NCBI RefSeq assembly: GCF_001189295.1
Contig: NZ_CP012159.1
Coordinates: forward strand, 2,618,001-2,682,000
DNA: 64,000 bases
Direction of reading: 5' to 3'
From: Chondromyces crocatus
GTDB lineage: Bacteria; Myxococcota_A; Polyangia; Polyangiales; Polyangiaceae
The stretch's first letter is position 1. Each line of letters begins with the position of its first letter. The translations under genes were made by a program, and so were the position numbers. Shown one piece after another: positions 53,651-64,000 of the stretch. A model generated the notes under the pieces. It was not told the DNA's origin. It made no database searches and was given only the letters and a program-made list of their open reading frames with translations.

Positions 53651-54209
53651 ACCCACAGCGGGGACAGGCGTGCCCCGTCGGCGTGACCCCGCCCCTCGAG
53701 CTTGCCGACCGACCCTCGGGGGGGCCGGCAGCTCGCACGCTTCCGGCAGCCAGCAACCTTCTGGCAGTCCGCGACCTGTCGACGGACCGAAAGCTCGGCA
53801 ACGGGCCGGAAACCCAGCGACGGGCGGGGAGCCCAGCACCCGACCGGTAACCCGGTGTCGGACCCAGCCGCCAAGCGTCGGACCGGTGATTCTGCGTGGG
53901 TCGCGTCACCTGATCGCTGCCGCCTTCGGAGCCGGGTCTCGCTAGCTGCCGCACGACCTAAGCATTTGAATCTACGGCTGAGCCTAACTCTCGACGGCCT
54001 GACAGCGGCATGGTAGCTAGCGCACGCCCTGGGGGCCGTGGGCTGCACAAGCCGAGGGTTGCCAGGGGCGAGGCTGTGCTGAAGCGTCGGCGTTAGAGTT
54101 TCCCCTTTCGCAGACGGCCAACCCCTCGCATCACGCGGCATGGCGAAGTCGGCCAGCCGCCTGGGATGTCGGCGGCGGGGACCGCGCGGGCGCTCCCCGT
54201 CCTTGTTGG
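53651..54209. other. 559-bp non-coding region upstream of hppA with a bulged stem
   Basis: No convincing gene. Positions about 53730-53880 contain degenerate ~19-nt units with CGGCAGCC/CCAGCGACGGG-type cores. Farther on, GCTAGC-TGCCGC (53941-53952) can pair with GCGGCA (54005-54010) and GCTAGC (54016-54021), leaving a 5-nt bulge and a 52-nt loop. That is a possible structured RNA or regulatory leader, but function is unknown. Confidence 0.35.
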
Positions 54210-56684
<2,475 letters not shown>

Positions 56685-56729
56685 TCGTCTGATCGGCATC
56701 GTCTGATCGCCGCAATCCGGCGAGCTTGG

Positions 56730-56776
56730 ACGCCCATCCGGAAAGCCATGAAGGCACGGGTGGGCGTTCGTTTTTT
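56730..56776 (+). terminator. Rho-independent terminator of hppA
   Basis: A 10-bp stem (ACGCCCATCC with GGGTGGGCGT, one T-G pair) at 56730-56767 is followed by TCG and six T residues (56771-56776). It lies 45 bp after the hppA stop. Confidence 0.85.
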
Positions 56777-56827
56777 GCGTTCGGGGAGAGCTGCTCCAAT
56801 CTGCCCCGGAGGCTATAGTCCTCACCG

Positions 56828-57031
56828 ATGCGCGCCCTATGCCCTGCCTGCGGCTTTCACCACGAGGTGATCCGGGTTCTGGAAGACGGTCACAGCAACG
56901 AGCGTCGCGAGGTGTATCAGGTCGCTCCGCTGGAGACGTGCGATCGGGCATGGCTTTCCGACAAGGAGATCCTGGAGGCCCACGCGCGATTCGGCGAAGA
57001 CGCGATCATCTCGGACGACGACTCCGATTGA
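56828..57031 (+). CDS. Small hypothetical protein with CPxC motif
   Basis: A 67-residue protein starting MRALCPACGFHHEVIRVLED, with one CPAC pair and two adjacent His that could bind a metal, and an acidic tail SDDDSD. No family recognised. It has its own position after the hppA terminator, so it is probably transcribed separately. Size and motif are compatible with a zinc-ribbon-like adaptor, but a second Cys pair is missing (only one more Cys, at about 38). Confidence 0.6.
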   Translation: MRALCPACGFHHEVIRVLEDGHSNERREVYQVAPLETCDRAWLSDKEILEAHARFGEDAIISDDDSD

Positions 57032-57208
57032 GGCGCAGGTTCGCTGACCGGAACAGCCCCACGCTGGCTGGAGCGTGGCGTTGCTGGCTCGTCGGGTGAG
57101 GTGCGTGGAGCGTGGAGCGTGGCGTGAGGGTCCAGACGAGCGTACGCCCGGTCGAAGGCCGCGCTGACGCAGGCCCCGGACCGGGCGCTCACAGGACGTC
57201 GACAGCGA

Positions 57209-58978
57209 TCAGGAGGCGTTGCGACCCTGAGAGGCCTGCGCCATCGGCGGCTTGCCAGGCATCGAGGACTCGCTCGTGCCCCGCTGCGTCTCCTGGCCAC
57301 GGGACTCCATGGAGGTCTCGTTGCGCTTGACGCGGATCTCGTTGCGCACCTCGTTCACGCCGGAGATCGCCTCGGCGAGCTGCTCGATGAGATGCTTGTG
57401 GCGCCGCTCGGCGACCGTGCCCGAGAGCGACACCTCGCCGCTCTGCACCTTCACCTCGACGTCGCTGGAGTCGATGATCGGGTGGACCGTGAGCCGATCA
57501 CAGATCTCCTCGCGAATCCGATCGTCCGAGCGCTTGTAGCCCTTGGGGCCGCGCTTCATGCCCTGCTGCATGCCGAAGCCGCCATTGCCCATGCCGCCCT
57601 GGAAGCGACCCTGGTACTCGCTTCCGGGCTGACCCATGGAGCCCATGCGCTCGTGCTCCCATCCCATGTGGCCGATGGGACCCATGTGGCCCATGTGGCC
57701 CATGCGGCCCTGCTGATCCCAGCCCATGGAGCCCATGGAGCCCATGCGTTCGCGTTCCCAACCCATCGGGCCCATCCCGCCTTCGGAGCGCCCCTGATGC
57801 TCCCAGCCTTGATGGCCCATGTGGCCCTCGTGCTCCCAGCCTTGATGGCCCATGTGACCCATGCCGCCGCCACCTGGTTCGTAGGAGCGACCTTCGCCGC
57901 CATAGCCACGCTCGCCATAGCCACGCTCGTTGCCGTACATCCGAGACTCCTGGCCACCGTAGCCACGGCCCATCATGCCTTCGCCGTACATGGGTCTTCG
58001 TTCGTGCTCCTCGTCCCAGGCACGCCCGCCGCGGTATCCCATGCGGCCCTCGTCGTGGTGACCGCGCCGCGACTCCCAGCCGTGCTCGCCGCCGAAGCTG
58101 CGCTGGTGTCCCTGCTCGAAGCCACGCTGGCCGCGCCCGAAGCCGCCTTGCTCGAAGCCGCGCTGCTGGCCGTAGGGCCCAGGCTCACCGTGGCCGCGCA
58201 GGTGACGATCGTAGTCGCGGCTGTACGACACGCGCTGTAGCTCATCGTAATCGCGCCCGGTGCCACGCTCGTGCTCGCGCCCTCCACGAGGGGAGTCCAT
58301 GTCCCGATCGCCGTACCCGCGATGCTGGCTCGTCTCGTAGTCACGGCCCCCCATGCCACCGCGCCGCTCGTCCTCCCGGCCCCGCCAAGATCGCTCGTCG
58401 TGACGCCCCATCCCGTACCGATCCGCCATGGTGCCTTCTCCTCGGTTGTCGCTGGACACTCCGCGCCCCCGCCGCTCGGCGGGGTCGACGTCTTCTGTTC
58501 GATGCTCGTGACGCGGGCGCTCCTGCTCCGGTTCGTGGTGCAGGTGCTTCTCCGCCGTCTCACGAGGGTGCGCCGCGATCGCGACGATGCGCGCGGCGTG
58601 CTCGCCCTTCTGCGCCTGGGCTGCCAGGTCCGCCACGGTCACGATGCCGACGAGCCGCCGCTCCGCGTCCACGATCGGCAGCCGCCGCACGCGGCGCGAC
58701 TCCATCATGCGGATGGCCTCGTCGACGTGCTGCTCCTCGTGCCCCACGAGCAGTTCACGGCTCGCGAGCTGGCCCACGGTCGCCCTGGGCATGTCGTAGC
58801 CCGCGGAGACGCCTCGGACGACGATGTCGCGGTCCGTCAGCATGCCGATGAGCCGCCCGTCTTCGCATACGGGGAGTGCCCCTACATCGAGGCGCTTCAT
58901 CCGCTGCGCTGCCTCCTCGACGGTGGTGTCGGGACTGACCCACTCCACCTTCGTCGCCATGACCTCACGCAACCGCAT
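57209..58978 (-). CDS. CBS-pair protein fused to a BON domain through a Gly/Met/Tyr/His-rich linker
   Basis: A 589-residue protein. Residues 1-125 are two CBS motifs (MRLREVMATKVEWVSPDTTV, GRLIGMLTDRDIVVRGVSAG; VRRLPIVDAERRLVGIVTVADLA) that would bind adenine nucleotides. About 130-470 is low complexity: first Arg/Asp/Gly/Tyr-rich, then many units such as MGHMGHQGWEHEG. About 485-560 is a BON domain (RSDDRIREEICDRLTVHPII, VKVQSGEVSLSGTVAERRHK, ISGVNEVRNEIRV), which binds phospholipid or membrane surfaces. The tail is Ser/Gln-rich. There is no signal peptide. AGGAGGGAAGG upstream of the ATG at 58978 fixes the start. A nucleotide-sensing membrane-surface scaffold is my inference. Confidence 0.88.
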   Translation of the reverse strand: MRLREVMATKVEWVSPDTTVEEAAQRMKRLDVGALPVCEDGRLIGMLTDRDIVVRGVSAGYDMPRATVGQLASRELLVGHEEQHVDEAIRMMESRRVRRLPIVDAERRLVGIVTVADLAAQAQKGEHAARIVAIAAHPRETAEKHLHHEPEQERPRHEHRTEDVDPAERRGRGVSSDNRGEGTMADRYGMGRHDERSWRGREDERRGGMGGRDYETSQHRGYGDRDMDSPRGGREHERGTGRDYDELQRVSYSRDYDRHLRGHGEPGPYGQQRGFEQGGFGRGQRGFEQGHQRSFGGEHGWESRRGHHDEGRMGYRGGRAWDEEHERRPMYGEGMMGRGYGGQESRMYGNERGYGERGYGGEGRSYEPGGGGMGHMGHQGWEHEGHMGHQGWEHQGRSEGGMGPMGWERERMGSMGSMGWDQQGRMGHMGHMGPIGHMGWEHERMGSMGQPGSEYQGRFQGGMGNGGFGMQQGMKRGPKGYKRSDDRIREEICDRLTVHPIIDSSDVEVKVQSGEVSLSGTVAERRHKHLIEQLAEAISGVNEVRNEIRVKRNETSMESRGQETQRGTSESSMPGKPPMAQASQGRNAS

Positions 58979-59352
58979 GAACCTTCCCTCCTTGCTTCGT
59001 CGCGAGCGATCCGCGCAGACGGCGAGCCGCGCCGCTCGTTCGCCCTTACGTGGGCTCATCCGTAGAACGGAATCCGGGAGAGCTCTCTCGGAGTGATCGC
59101 TGTTTCGCTGTCATGATCCCCCGGTAAAAAGGTGTCCGGAGCGCATGGAGGCCGCCGTGGTGTGCGGCGCTCGCATGGCGACGCGCGCGATGCCGCGGTG
59201 CCCGCCTCGGCGAGAAGGTTGTGTCCATGCACGAGGAAGAACGGCGCTCGGGCCGTAGGCGCCGTCCGAGACGCGCACGACTGGTGTTTCGACCCCAACT
59301 GGGCGATACACGAAGGGCTCTGCAACGCCGTCCGGTGAGCCCCCACGTCGCC
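58979..59352. other. Divergent intergenic region, CBS-BON to Hsp70-like gene
   Basis: 374 bp between divergent genes. No reading frame with family resemblance; the Hsp70-like frame stays open back to 59221 but is Arg-rich and unlikely to be translated. No promoter could be assigned confidently. Confidence 0.4.
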
Positions 59353-62235
59353 ATGGATACCCCTCAGCCCTCCTCCTCCGCCGCTGCACCGTCGCCCTCT
59401 CGCATCGTGCGCCCGCGCCTCCGGGTGGATGAGATGGCGATCCTCCTTCGACGGACCGCGCCGAGCGGCGTCCGGATGGAGCTACGTCCCGCGCGTCAAG
59501 TCACCGCGGCGCAGGAGATCGTCCTCCCCGCCTTCGATGGCTGGGTCGCAGGCGGCGAGCTGCTGGTTCGCTGCGCTGGGGTCTGCGAGGAGCCCTTCAG
59601 CGCGGCGCTGGAACTCGATGGTGTCCGGCTGAGCGAGTCCGTGGCGGCCTCGCTGTCCGAAGGGACGCAGAGCGCCGCCGAGCCCGGGCGACGCTCGTTC
59701 TCGCTCGAGCTTGCCGTGCCTCTATCGCTTCTGGATCGCGGTCCTGGAGGCGCGCGAACGCTGTCGCTCCTCGTGCGGCACCCGGCGCGCAGCGTGCCGA
59801 TCGCGCACCTGCGCCTGCCTGCCCTCGCGGCGCCGGGGCCGATGGTCTCGTCGCTCGACCTCCTGGACGTGACGGATGCGCTGCTCGTGGATGCGCCGGA
59901 GCGGCGGCTGTTCGATCTCCAGAACCCCGAAGAGGGGCTCTGGGTAGGGACGGGGCGTGTGCGCTTGCGGCTGCTCGCGGCGTGGTCGGAGGCCTCTCCG
60001 TCGCACTACTCGCTGGATGGGCGCCCCACGCAGGTGACACACAGGTTTCTCCGGCAGGGGGACGCGACCGACGTGGTGGTCGAAGACCCCGGGCGCCGCG
60101 GCGTGCTCGCAGGTCGGTACACGACGACGGAGCTGTCGCTCGACACCTCGAACCCCGACCTGGGACCGATCCCGGAGGAGGGGCGGGATGTGCCGCTCGA
60201 CGTCGTCGCCCAGCACGCCCTCACGTTCACCGAGCCCGCGGCGCGTCCGGGTGGGCAGCCGCAGCAGCACGCGGTCGTGTGCGCGTGGTCCGCAGAGCTG
60301 CCGGTGCGGCTGCGGGACCCGCGGCCGCTGCTGCGCACGTTCCAGCGCCTCTCCGCAGTGGGGATCGACTTCGGGACGACCGCGACCGTGGCCGCGCTGT
60401 ACCAGAAGGGCTACCGCTCCCTGCTGCGGCTCGGGACGTCGAGCGCGGGGACGGCGAAGCCTGCCGAGAACCCGGCCTACCTGCTGATCGAGGACCACGA
60501 GCGGCTCTGGTCGGAGATGGCGCGCGTTCAGACGCCCCCTGAGGGGGGGGCGCCGCTGCGCTTTCCCGACCTCGTGCGGGTCGTGCGTGGCAGCCACGCG
60601 GCGTACGAGGCGCTGGCGCATTTCCCCAGCGCCGTGGTCGGTGAGCTGAAGGGGCTCCCCGAGCGCGTGATCGGTCTGGATCAGTCACCGCAGCTCCGGG
60701 ATCGCGAGCGCCAGCGCGACTTCCTGCTCGACGAGGTGCGGGTCCGGGCGCTGGTCCGCGCTTACGCTTACCTGCTCGGACGCGCCATCAACCGGCCAGG
60801 TCAGGACGTGTACCTCCAGTACCGGCTCACCCACCCGGCGAAGTTCGACGAGCGTGCGCGCGCCATTCTGGAGGAAGAGATCCGCCAGGGCCTCCTGCTC
60901 AGCATCCCGGAGGGGATTCCCGCCGAGGAGGTGAGCGTCTCGATGAGCGCCAGCGAGCCCGAGGCCTTCGCGGCCGAGGTCTGCCCCGAGCTGGCCGCCC
61001 ACCCGGCGCTCGAGCCGCTGATCGAGCGCTTCGGCGAGCTGCGGTTCGCCGTATTCGACTTCGGCGGTGGCACACTGGACATCGCCTGCGGTCGCTTCCG
61101 CCCCGCCACGTCCGAGGAGCAGGAGCAGCACGGCACCTCCACGGTGATCGAGACCTTGCAGACGGGGGGAGACGATCATCTCGGCGGCGACTACCTGACC
61201 CATGAGTTGACGTGGCTCTCGCATCAGAGCGACGTCGCGCTGCGGGAGATGGAGCAGAAGGAGGTGCCGATGATGCGGCCCCAGACCGTCCCGCCCAACA
61301 ACCTGGCCAACAAGCCGCACCTGTACAAGCGGAGCCTCGCCGCGCGGCAGAACCGCTACCGCTTCGAGCGAGAGCTGAACCTCGAACAGGTGAAGTTCGG
61401 CCCCGACATGGCCCCGAGCAAGGCGCCCGGCCTCGTCGCGGCGAGGCTCGACGGCAGCGAGGTCGCGGTGGAGTCGTTCGGCGGCGCGCTGGAGCCGCTC
61501 ACGGCGGAGCTGCGCGACCACCTGCGCGCCCGGATTCGCGAGGGCGTGAAGCTCATGAAGAACATGCTGGCCATCGCCCCGTTCGGCGCGGTGGACGGGG
61601 GGTCATCGGGGCGTGGTGACTTCCTCGATCAGGGCGTGGTGATCCTGCTCGCCGGCAACTCGTCGCGCAGCCGCTACGTGGAGCGCGCGCTCGCCGACGA
61701 GCTGGGGATCGCCGACCTCAAGGTGTGGCGGCCCGAGTCGAACGAGCCGTTCTCCCAGGTGGTGCTCTACGAGACGCAGCCACGTACGGAGCGAGGGGTG
61801 TCCATCGTGGGCGTGACGCCGAAGACGGCGGTCTCTCTGGGCGCCCTTAAGATCGCCAACCACGAGGTGCTGCTGGTGCGGCGGAGCCAGGGTTTCAGTT
61901 ACTTCCTCGGCGATCTGCGAGGGTTTCCGCCCAAGTTCAAGGCCATCGTGCCGATGGGGACGAAGGTCAGCGATCCCTCGGTGCTGGGAGAGCACTACAT
62001 CGATTTCGGACGCTGGGACGCGAAGACCCCGCTGCGGGCGGCGAAGGAGTACGAGCCGAACCGGATGACGTCCAGCGATCCGAGGTTGCTCATGGTCCCC
62101 ACGGGGCTCCCTCCGGGCGCGGTGGGCCGGCTCTACGTGTGCGTGGCATCGCCCGACGAGGTGGTGCTGCACCTGGAGCGCGAGGGGCAGGAGCCCGCGC
62201 GCAGCCTGGTGAGCCTCGCGAAGCTGACGCGGTGA
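59353..62235 (+). CDS. Large Hsp70/actin-like ATPase
   Basis: A 960-residue protein with an Hsp70-type nucleotide-binding domain: phosphate-1 AVGIDFGTTATVAALY (about 337), phosphate-2 FAVFDFGGGTLDIACG (about 568), GGDDHLGGDYLTHEL and the adenosine motif ILLAGNSSRSRYVE (about 766). The ~330 residues before it are beta-rich and unrecognised (VLPAFDGWVAGGELLVRCAG; SFSLELAVPLSLLDRG), and no canonical Hsp70 substrate-binding domain is seen; a beta-rich tail follows (FPPKFKAIVPMGTKV, GRLYVCVASPDEVVLHL). Size and order recall SrfB-type actin-like proteins, but that is only resemblance. ATG at 59353 was chosen; GTG at 59335 is possible. It heads a same-strand group ending in a dynamin-like GTPase. 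Confidence 0.85.
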   Translation: MDTPQPSSSAAAPSPSRIVRPRLRVDEMAILLRRTAPSGVRMELRPARQVTAAQEIVLPAFDGWVAGGELLVRCAGVCEEPFSAALELDGVRLSESVAASLSEGTQSAAEPGRRSFSLELAVPLSLLDRGPGGARTLSLLVRHPARSVPIAHLRLPALAAPGPMVSSLDLLDVTDALLVDAPERRLFDLQNPEEGLWVGTGRVRLRLLAAWSEASPSHYSLDGRPTQVTHRFLRQGDATDVVVEDPGRRGVLAGRYTTTELSLDTSNPDLGPIPEEGRDVPLDVVAQHALTFTEPAARPGGQPQQHAVVCAWSAELPVRLRDPRPLLRTFQRLSAVGIDFGTTATVAALYQKGYRSLLRLGTSSAGTAKPAENPAYLLIEDHERLWSEMARVQTPPEGGAPLRFPDLVRVVRGSHAAYEALAHFPSAVVGELKGLPERVIGLDQSPQLRDRERQRDFLLDEVRVRALVRAYAYLLGRAINRPGQDVYLQYRLTHPAKFDERARAILEEEIRQGLLLSIPEGIPAEEVSVSMSASEPEAFAAEVCPELAAHPALEPLIERFGELRFAVFDFGGGTLDIACGRFRPATSEEQEQHGTSTVIETLQTGGDDHLGGDYLTHELTWLSHQSDVALREMEQKEVPMMRPQTVPPNNLANKPHLYKRSLAARQNRYRFERELNLEQVKFGPDMAPSKAPGLVAARLDGSEVAVESFGGALEPLTAELRDHLRARIREGVKLMKNMLAIAPFGAVDGGSSGRGDFLDQGVVILLAGNSSRSRYVERALADELGIADLKVWRPESNEPFSQVVLYETQPRTERGVSIVGVTPKTAVSLGALKIANHEVLLVRRSQGFSYFLGDLRGFPPKFKAIVPMGTKVSDPSVLGEHYIDFGRWDAKTPLRAAKEYEPNRMTSSDPRLLMVPTGLPPGAVGRLYVCVASPDEVVLHLEREGQEPARSLVSLAKLTR

Positions 62236-62339
62236 GGGGGACCTGAGCGACCAGCGACGCGGGTGACCACCGGGTAGCGCGATGTCGCAGGTCTGCTCGG
62301 CGGGAAGATTTCGTGCTAACTCCCGATCGCGTGACGTGT

Positions 62340-62357
62340 ACCTTGGTAAACCAAGGT
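62340..62357. promoter_or_regulatory. 18-bp palindrome upstream of Cys-rich lipoprotein 1
   Basis: ACCTTGG-TAAA-CCAAGGT is a perfect 7-bp inverted repeat with a 4-nt spacer, 26 bp before the next start codon and 105 bp after the Hsp70-like gene. It may be an operator or an mRNA hairpin before the GGAGG ribosome-binding site. Confidence 0.45.
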
Positions 62358-62383
62358 TCAGTAGGGTTCGGAGGACTACACGG

Positions 62384-62695
62384 ATGAAGCTCCTGGGACT
62401 GAAGCTGGGCTCCCTCGCGTTGCTGCTCGTCTCGACGGGGGTCGGGTGCGGCAGGGGGTACAGCGCCTTCTGCGAGGAAATGATGGACTGCCAGCGCGGG
62501 AATGACGCGGACATCGAGGCCTGCATCATCGAGCTGGAGCGGCAGGAGGAGATCGCATCCATCTATGGCTGCGACGATGACTGGGACCGAGCTTTCACCT
62601 GCGTGGAAGAAGAGTCCCACTGCCGAGCACGTGTCTACACGCACGACGCTCGCTGCAACCGAGACCTGACGGACGTGAACCTGTGCGTGAACTGA
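62384..62695 (+). CDS. Cys-rich lipoprotein 1
   Basis: A 103-residue lipoprotein (MKLLGLKLGSLALLLVSTGVGC) with about eight further Cys in the mature part, spaced CEEMMDC...C...IYGC...C...C...C...C. The same spacing, with IYxCxDxWD, CVxxxxxC and a final CV, occurs in the next gene, so the two are paralogues. They are probably disulfide-stabilised outer-membrane or periplasmic proteins. Function unknown. GGAGG lies 10 nt before the ATG at 62384, which fits the signal peptide. Confidence 0.8.
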   Translation: MKLLGLKLGSLALLLVSTGVGCGRGYSAFCEEMMDCQRGNDADIEACIIELERQEEIASIYGCDDDWDRAFTCVEEESHCRARVYTHDARCNRDLTDVNLCVN

Positions 62696-62712
62696 AGCGC
62701 GGAGAGACGGTG

Positions 62713-63066
62713 ATGAACAAGCTCAAGGCACTGCTTCTCATGACCATGCTGGGCACGCTCCCGGCAGCCTGTGGTGGGGCCGCTGCGTCTTACTGCGATC
62801 TCGTCTGCGACTGTTCGGGCTGCAACGACAACCAGTACGACGAGTGTCTCACGAACACGCAGGCCGCGCTCGACAAGGCCGCGATCTACGACTGTGGCGA
62901 CGAGTGGGACGATCTCGAAGAGTGTGTCTTCGACGAGTACTCCTGCCGTCGAGGCGATTTCTCTCTGGCGGTCTGCTTTCGGGAGCTTGCCGAGGCCGAG
63001 GTCTGTGTCCACGATCGCTCGGACGGTATGGCAAGGCTCTTCTCGGAGTACCCGATCGGCTTCTGA
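62713..63066 (+). CDS. Cys-rich lipoprotein 2 (paralogue)
   Basis: A 117-residue lipoprotein (MNKLKALLLMTMLGTLPAACGG, lipobox PAAC) starting 17 bp after the preceding stop with GGAGAG 6 nt upstream. Mature Cys pattern YCDLVCDCSGC, C, IYDCGDEWDDLEECVF, CR, CF, VCV aligns with lipoprotein 1, plus an extra CxC pair near the N-terminus. A C-terminal tail (DGMARLFSEYPIGF) is not shared. Family not recognised; probably co-transcribed with lipoprotein 1. Confidence 0.8.
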   Translation: MNKLKALLLMTMLGTLPAACGGAAASYCDLVCDCSGCNDNQYDECLTNTQAALDKAAIYDCGDEWDDLEECVFDEYSCRRGDFSLAVCFRELAEAEVCVHDRSDGMARLFSEYPIGF

Positions 63067-63130
63067 TTTGCTTCTCGTCGATCGCGCGGCCGCTTGCCAG
63101 AGGCGCGAGGCGGTGACTAGACTGCCCCCC

Positions 63131-63415
63131 ATGGCGGTCCAGTCGTCCGGTGAGTTCGAGATCATCATGAACAACATCGTCATGAGGCTCGATCGCCGTC
63201 TGAGCGAGCAACCGAACAACACGTTGCTGGTCCGATCCAAGGGCGTGATGACCGAGTCCATCCAGTGGGCCAGGCAGGGGAAGAAGATCACGCCCGCGCA
63301 GCTCAAGTCGTTCACGGATGCGTGCGATCAGATCCGGGACAGCTTCCGCTCCGACACGCCTCTCAGCGACAAGCTCTTCGACCTGCTCGATTTTCTGGAG
63401 TACCGCCTGGGCTGA
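63131..63415 (+). CDS. Small hypothetical helical protein
   Basis: A 94-residue cytoplasmic protein, MAVQSSGEFEIIMNNIVMRL, mainly alpha-helical, with KKITPAQLKSFTDACDQIRD in the middle and DKLFDLLDFLEYRLG at the end. No family recognised. It lies between the Cys-rich lipoproteins and the dynamin-like gene on the same strand (64 and 135 bp gaps), so it may belong to that system. Confidence 0.7.
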   Translation: MAVQSSGEFEIIMNNIVMRLDRRLSEQPNNTLLVRSKGVMTESIQWARQGKKITPAQLKSFTDACDQIRDSFRSDTPLSDKLFDLLDFLEYRLG

Positions 63416-63550
63416 AGTCGGCTCCGTCGCCTCGTTCCCGGTGACGGCGCGGTTCGACTGAATCGCTCCGGCTCGGCAGTCCGGGACGGTGTACTTGGGT
63501 CTTCCCGCTTCGGCGTCTCGCGCGTTACCGTGCCCGCGAGGTAAGCCGGC

Positions 63551-64000
63551 ATGTGGAGCCCCGAGAGCCGCAAGCAGAAGGCCGCAGAACTGCGGGCCAT
63601 CGCTGACAAGATTCTCCGCTATCGCCAGCTCTGCGACAGGTTCGCGAGCTATTTCCCCCCCGAGAGTGACAACGGTCGTCTGCTGCAGCAGCTGCGCGGC
63701 AAGCTGGAAAACCTCCGCGGGCGAGCACTCGACCGGGAGAAGCGGCTCGCGAAGGGTGTGGTGAAGATCGGGGTCGTGGGGCTGGAGAAGCAGGGCAAGA
63801 GCGCCTTCCTCTCCGCCTGGCTGAAGAGCGAGAAGCTCCTGCCCAGCGAGGCCGAGCGCTGCACCTGGAGCACGACGGTCGTCGAGCCGGGCGAAGAAGG
63901 CGAGTTCTCGGCAATCGTCACGTACTACCCCGAGGACGAGTTCAAGGCGCGCATCCAGAGCTACTTCGATGCGCTGGAGCCAGGGAGTGTGGAGCGCTGG
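63551..64000 (+). CDS. Dynamin-like GTPase, N-terminal part (runs off window)
   Basis: 150 codons are visible before the window ends. An N-terminal helical segment (PESRKQKAAELRAIADKIL to LLQQLRGKLENLRGR) resembles the helical bundle of dynamins. The GTPase domain begins KGVVKIGVVGLEKQGKSAFLSAWL, with P-loop GLEKQGKS at about 79-86. The segment SEAERCTWSTTVVEPGEE supplies the switch-I Thr expected in dynamin-like proteins. Bacterial dynamins remodel or repair membranes. It is downstream of the Hsp70-like ATPase and small proteins on the same strand. Its length, paddle and C-terminus cannot be judged here. Confidence 0.75.
   Translation, partial: MWSPESRKQKAAELRAIADKILRYRQLCDRFASYFPPESDNGRLLQQLRGKLENLRGRALDREKRLAKGVVKIGVVGLEKQGKSAFLSAWLKSEKLLPSEAERCTWSTTVVEPGEEGEFSAIVTYYPEDEFKARIQSYFDALEPGSVERW

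Noticed and set aside
53941-54021. tRNA or tmRNA-like element in the hppA leader
   Set aside because: A TTCAAAT string on the minus strand hinted at a T-loop, but the flanking 5-bp stem and an anticodon arm are missing.

Overview
The window looks like chromosomal DNA of a large-genome myxobacterium, most likely suborder Sorangiineae (Sorangium/Chondromyces/Polyangium-like). The evidence is the very high G+C with strong third-position G/C bias, many lipoproteins, a Ser/Thr kinase, multidomain histidine kinases, sel1-like and vWA lipoproteins, and paralogous arrays of membrane proteins. Species assignment is inference. No rRNA, tRNA or CRISPR array was seen.

Layout. 0-10 kb is housekeeping and envelope: Lon protease, a monoacylglycerol-lipase-like hydrolase, TypA/BipA GTPase, a PaaI-type thioesterase, a DJ-1/PfpI protein, a SIMPL-domain lipoprotein and an L,D-transpeptidase. 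These are followed by a broken AAA-like ATPase and an S41-protease-like lipoprotein. 12.2-17.5 kb is a one-directional set behind a palindromic promoter: an FkbO/Hyg5-type chorismatase, an MpaB/DUF2236-type oxygenase and two tandem polyprenyl diphosphate synthases. It looks like a small aromatic-plus-isoprenoid pathway. 17.7-25.1 kb is a mobile-element island: a truncated ISKra4 transposase, a left-truncated IS66, a left-truncated IS1380, and an IS701 copy with a 5-bp target duplication and a frameshift. A Sel1-repeat lipoprotein lies inside it.

25.1-33.8 kb holds an ECF sigma/anti-sigma pair with ATGA coupling, a divergent vWA lipoprotein, a repeat-rich stretch with two minisatellites, and three dispersed copies of a small unrecognised lipoprotein family. 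An alpha/beta hydrolase lipoprotein, a Uma2 protein and a small hypothetical gene lie among them. 33.8-37.4 kb encodes two histidine kinases: an AhpD-like/kinase fusion and an FHA-GAF-kinase. 37.7-43.5 kb is an array of POT-like MFS transporters, one decayed and three intact. 43.4-49.5 kb carries a short-chain dehydrogenase, a putative glycosidase-like lipoprotein, a DUF533 protein, an S51-peptidase-like protein and a lipoprotein.

49.5-53.7 kb has a polytopic histidine kinase and a Ser/Thr kinase with a long coiled-coil tail. 54.2-56.7 kb is a membrane pyrophosphatase (hppA) with a clear terminator. 57.2-59.0 kb is a CBS-BON fusion. 59.4-64.0 kb is a same-strand group: a 960-residue Hsp70/actin-like ATPase, two related Cys-rich lipoproteins, a small unknown protein and the start of a dynamin-like GTPase cut by the window edge. 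This last group and the chorismatase/prenyl synthase set are the best candidates for undescribed systems.
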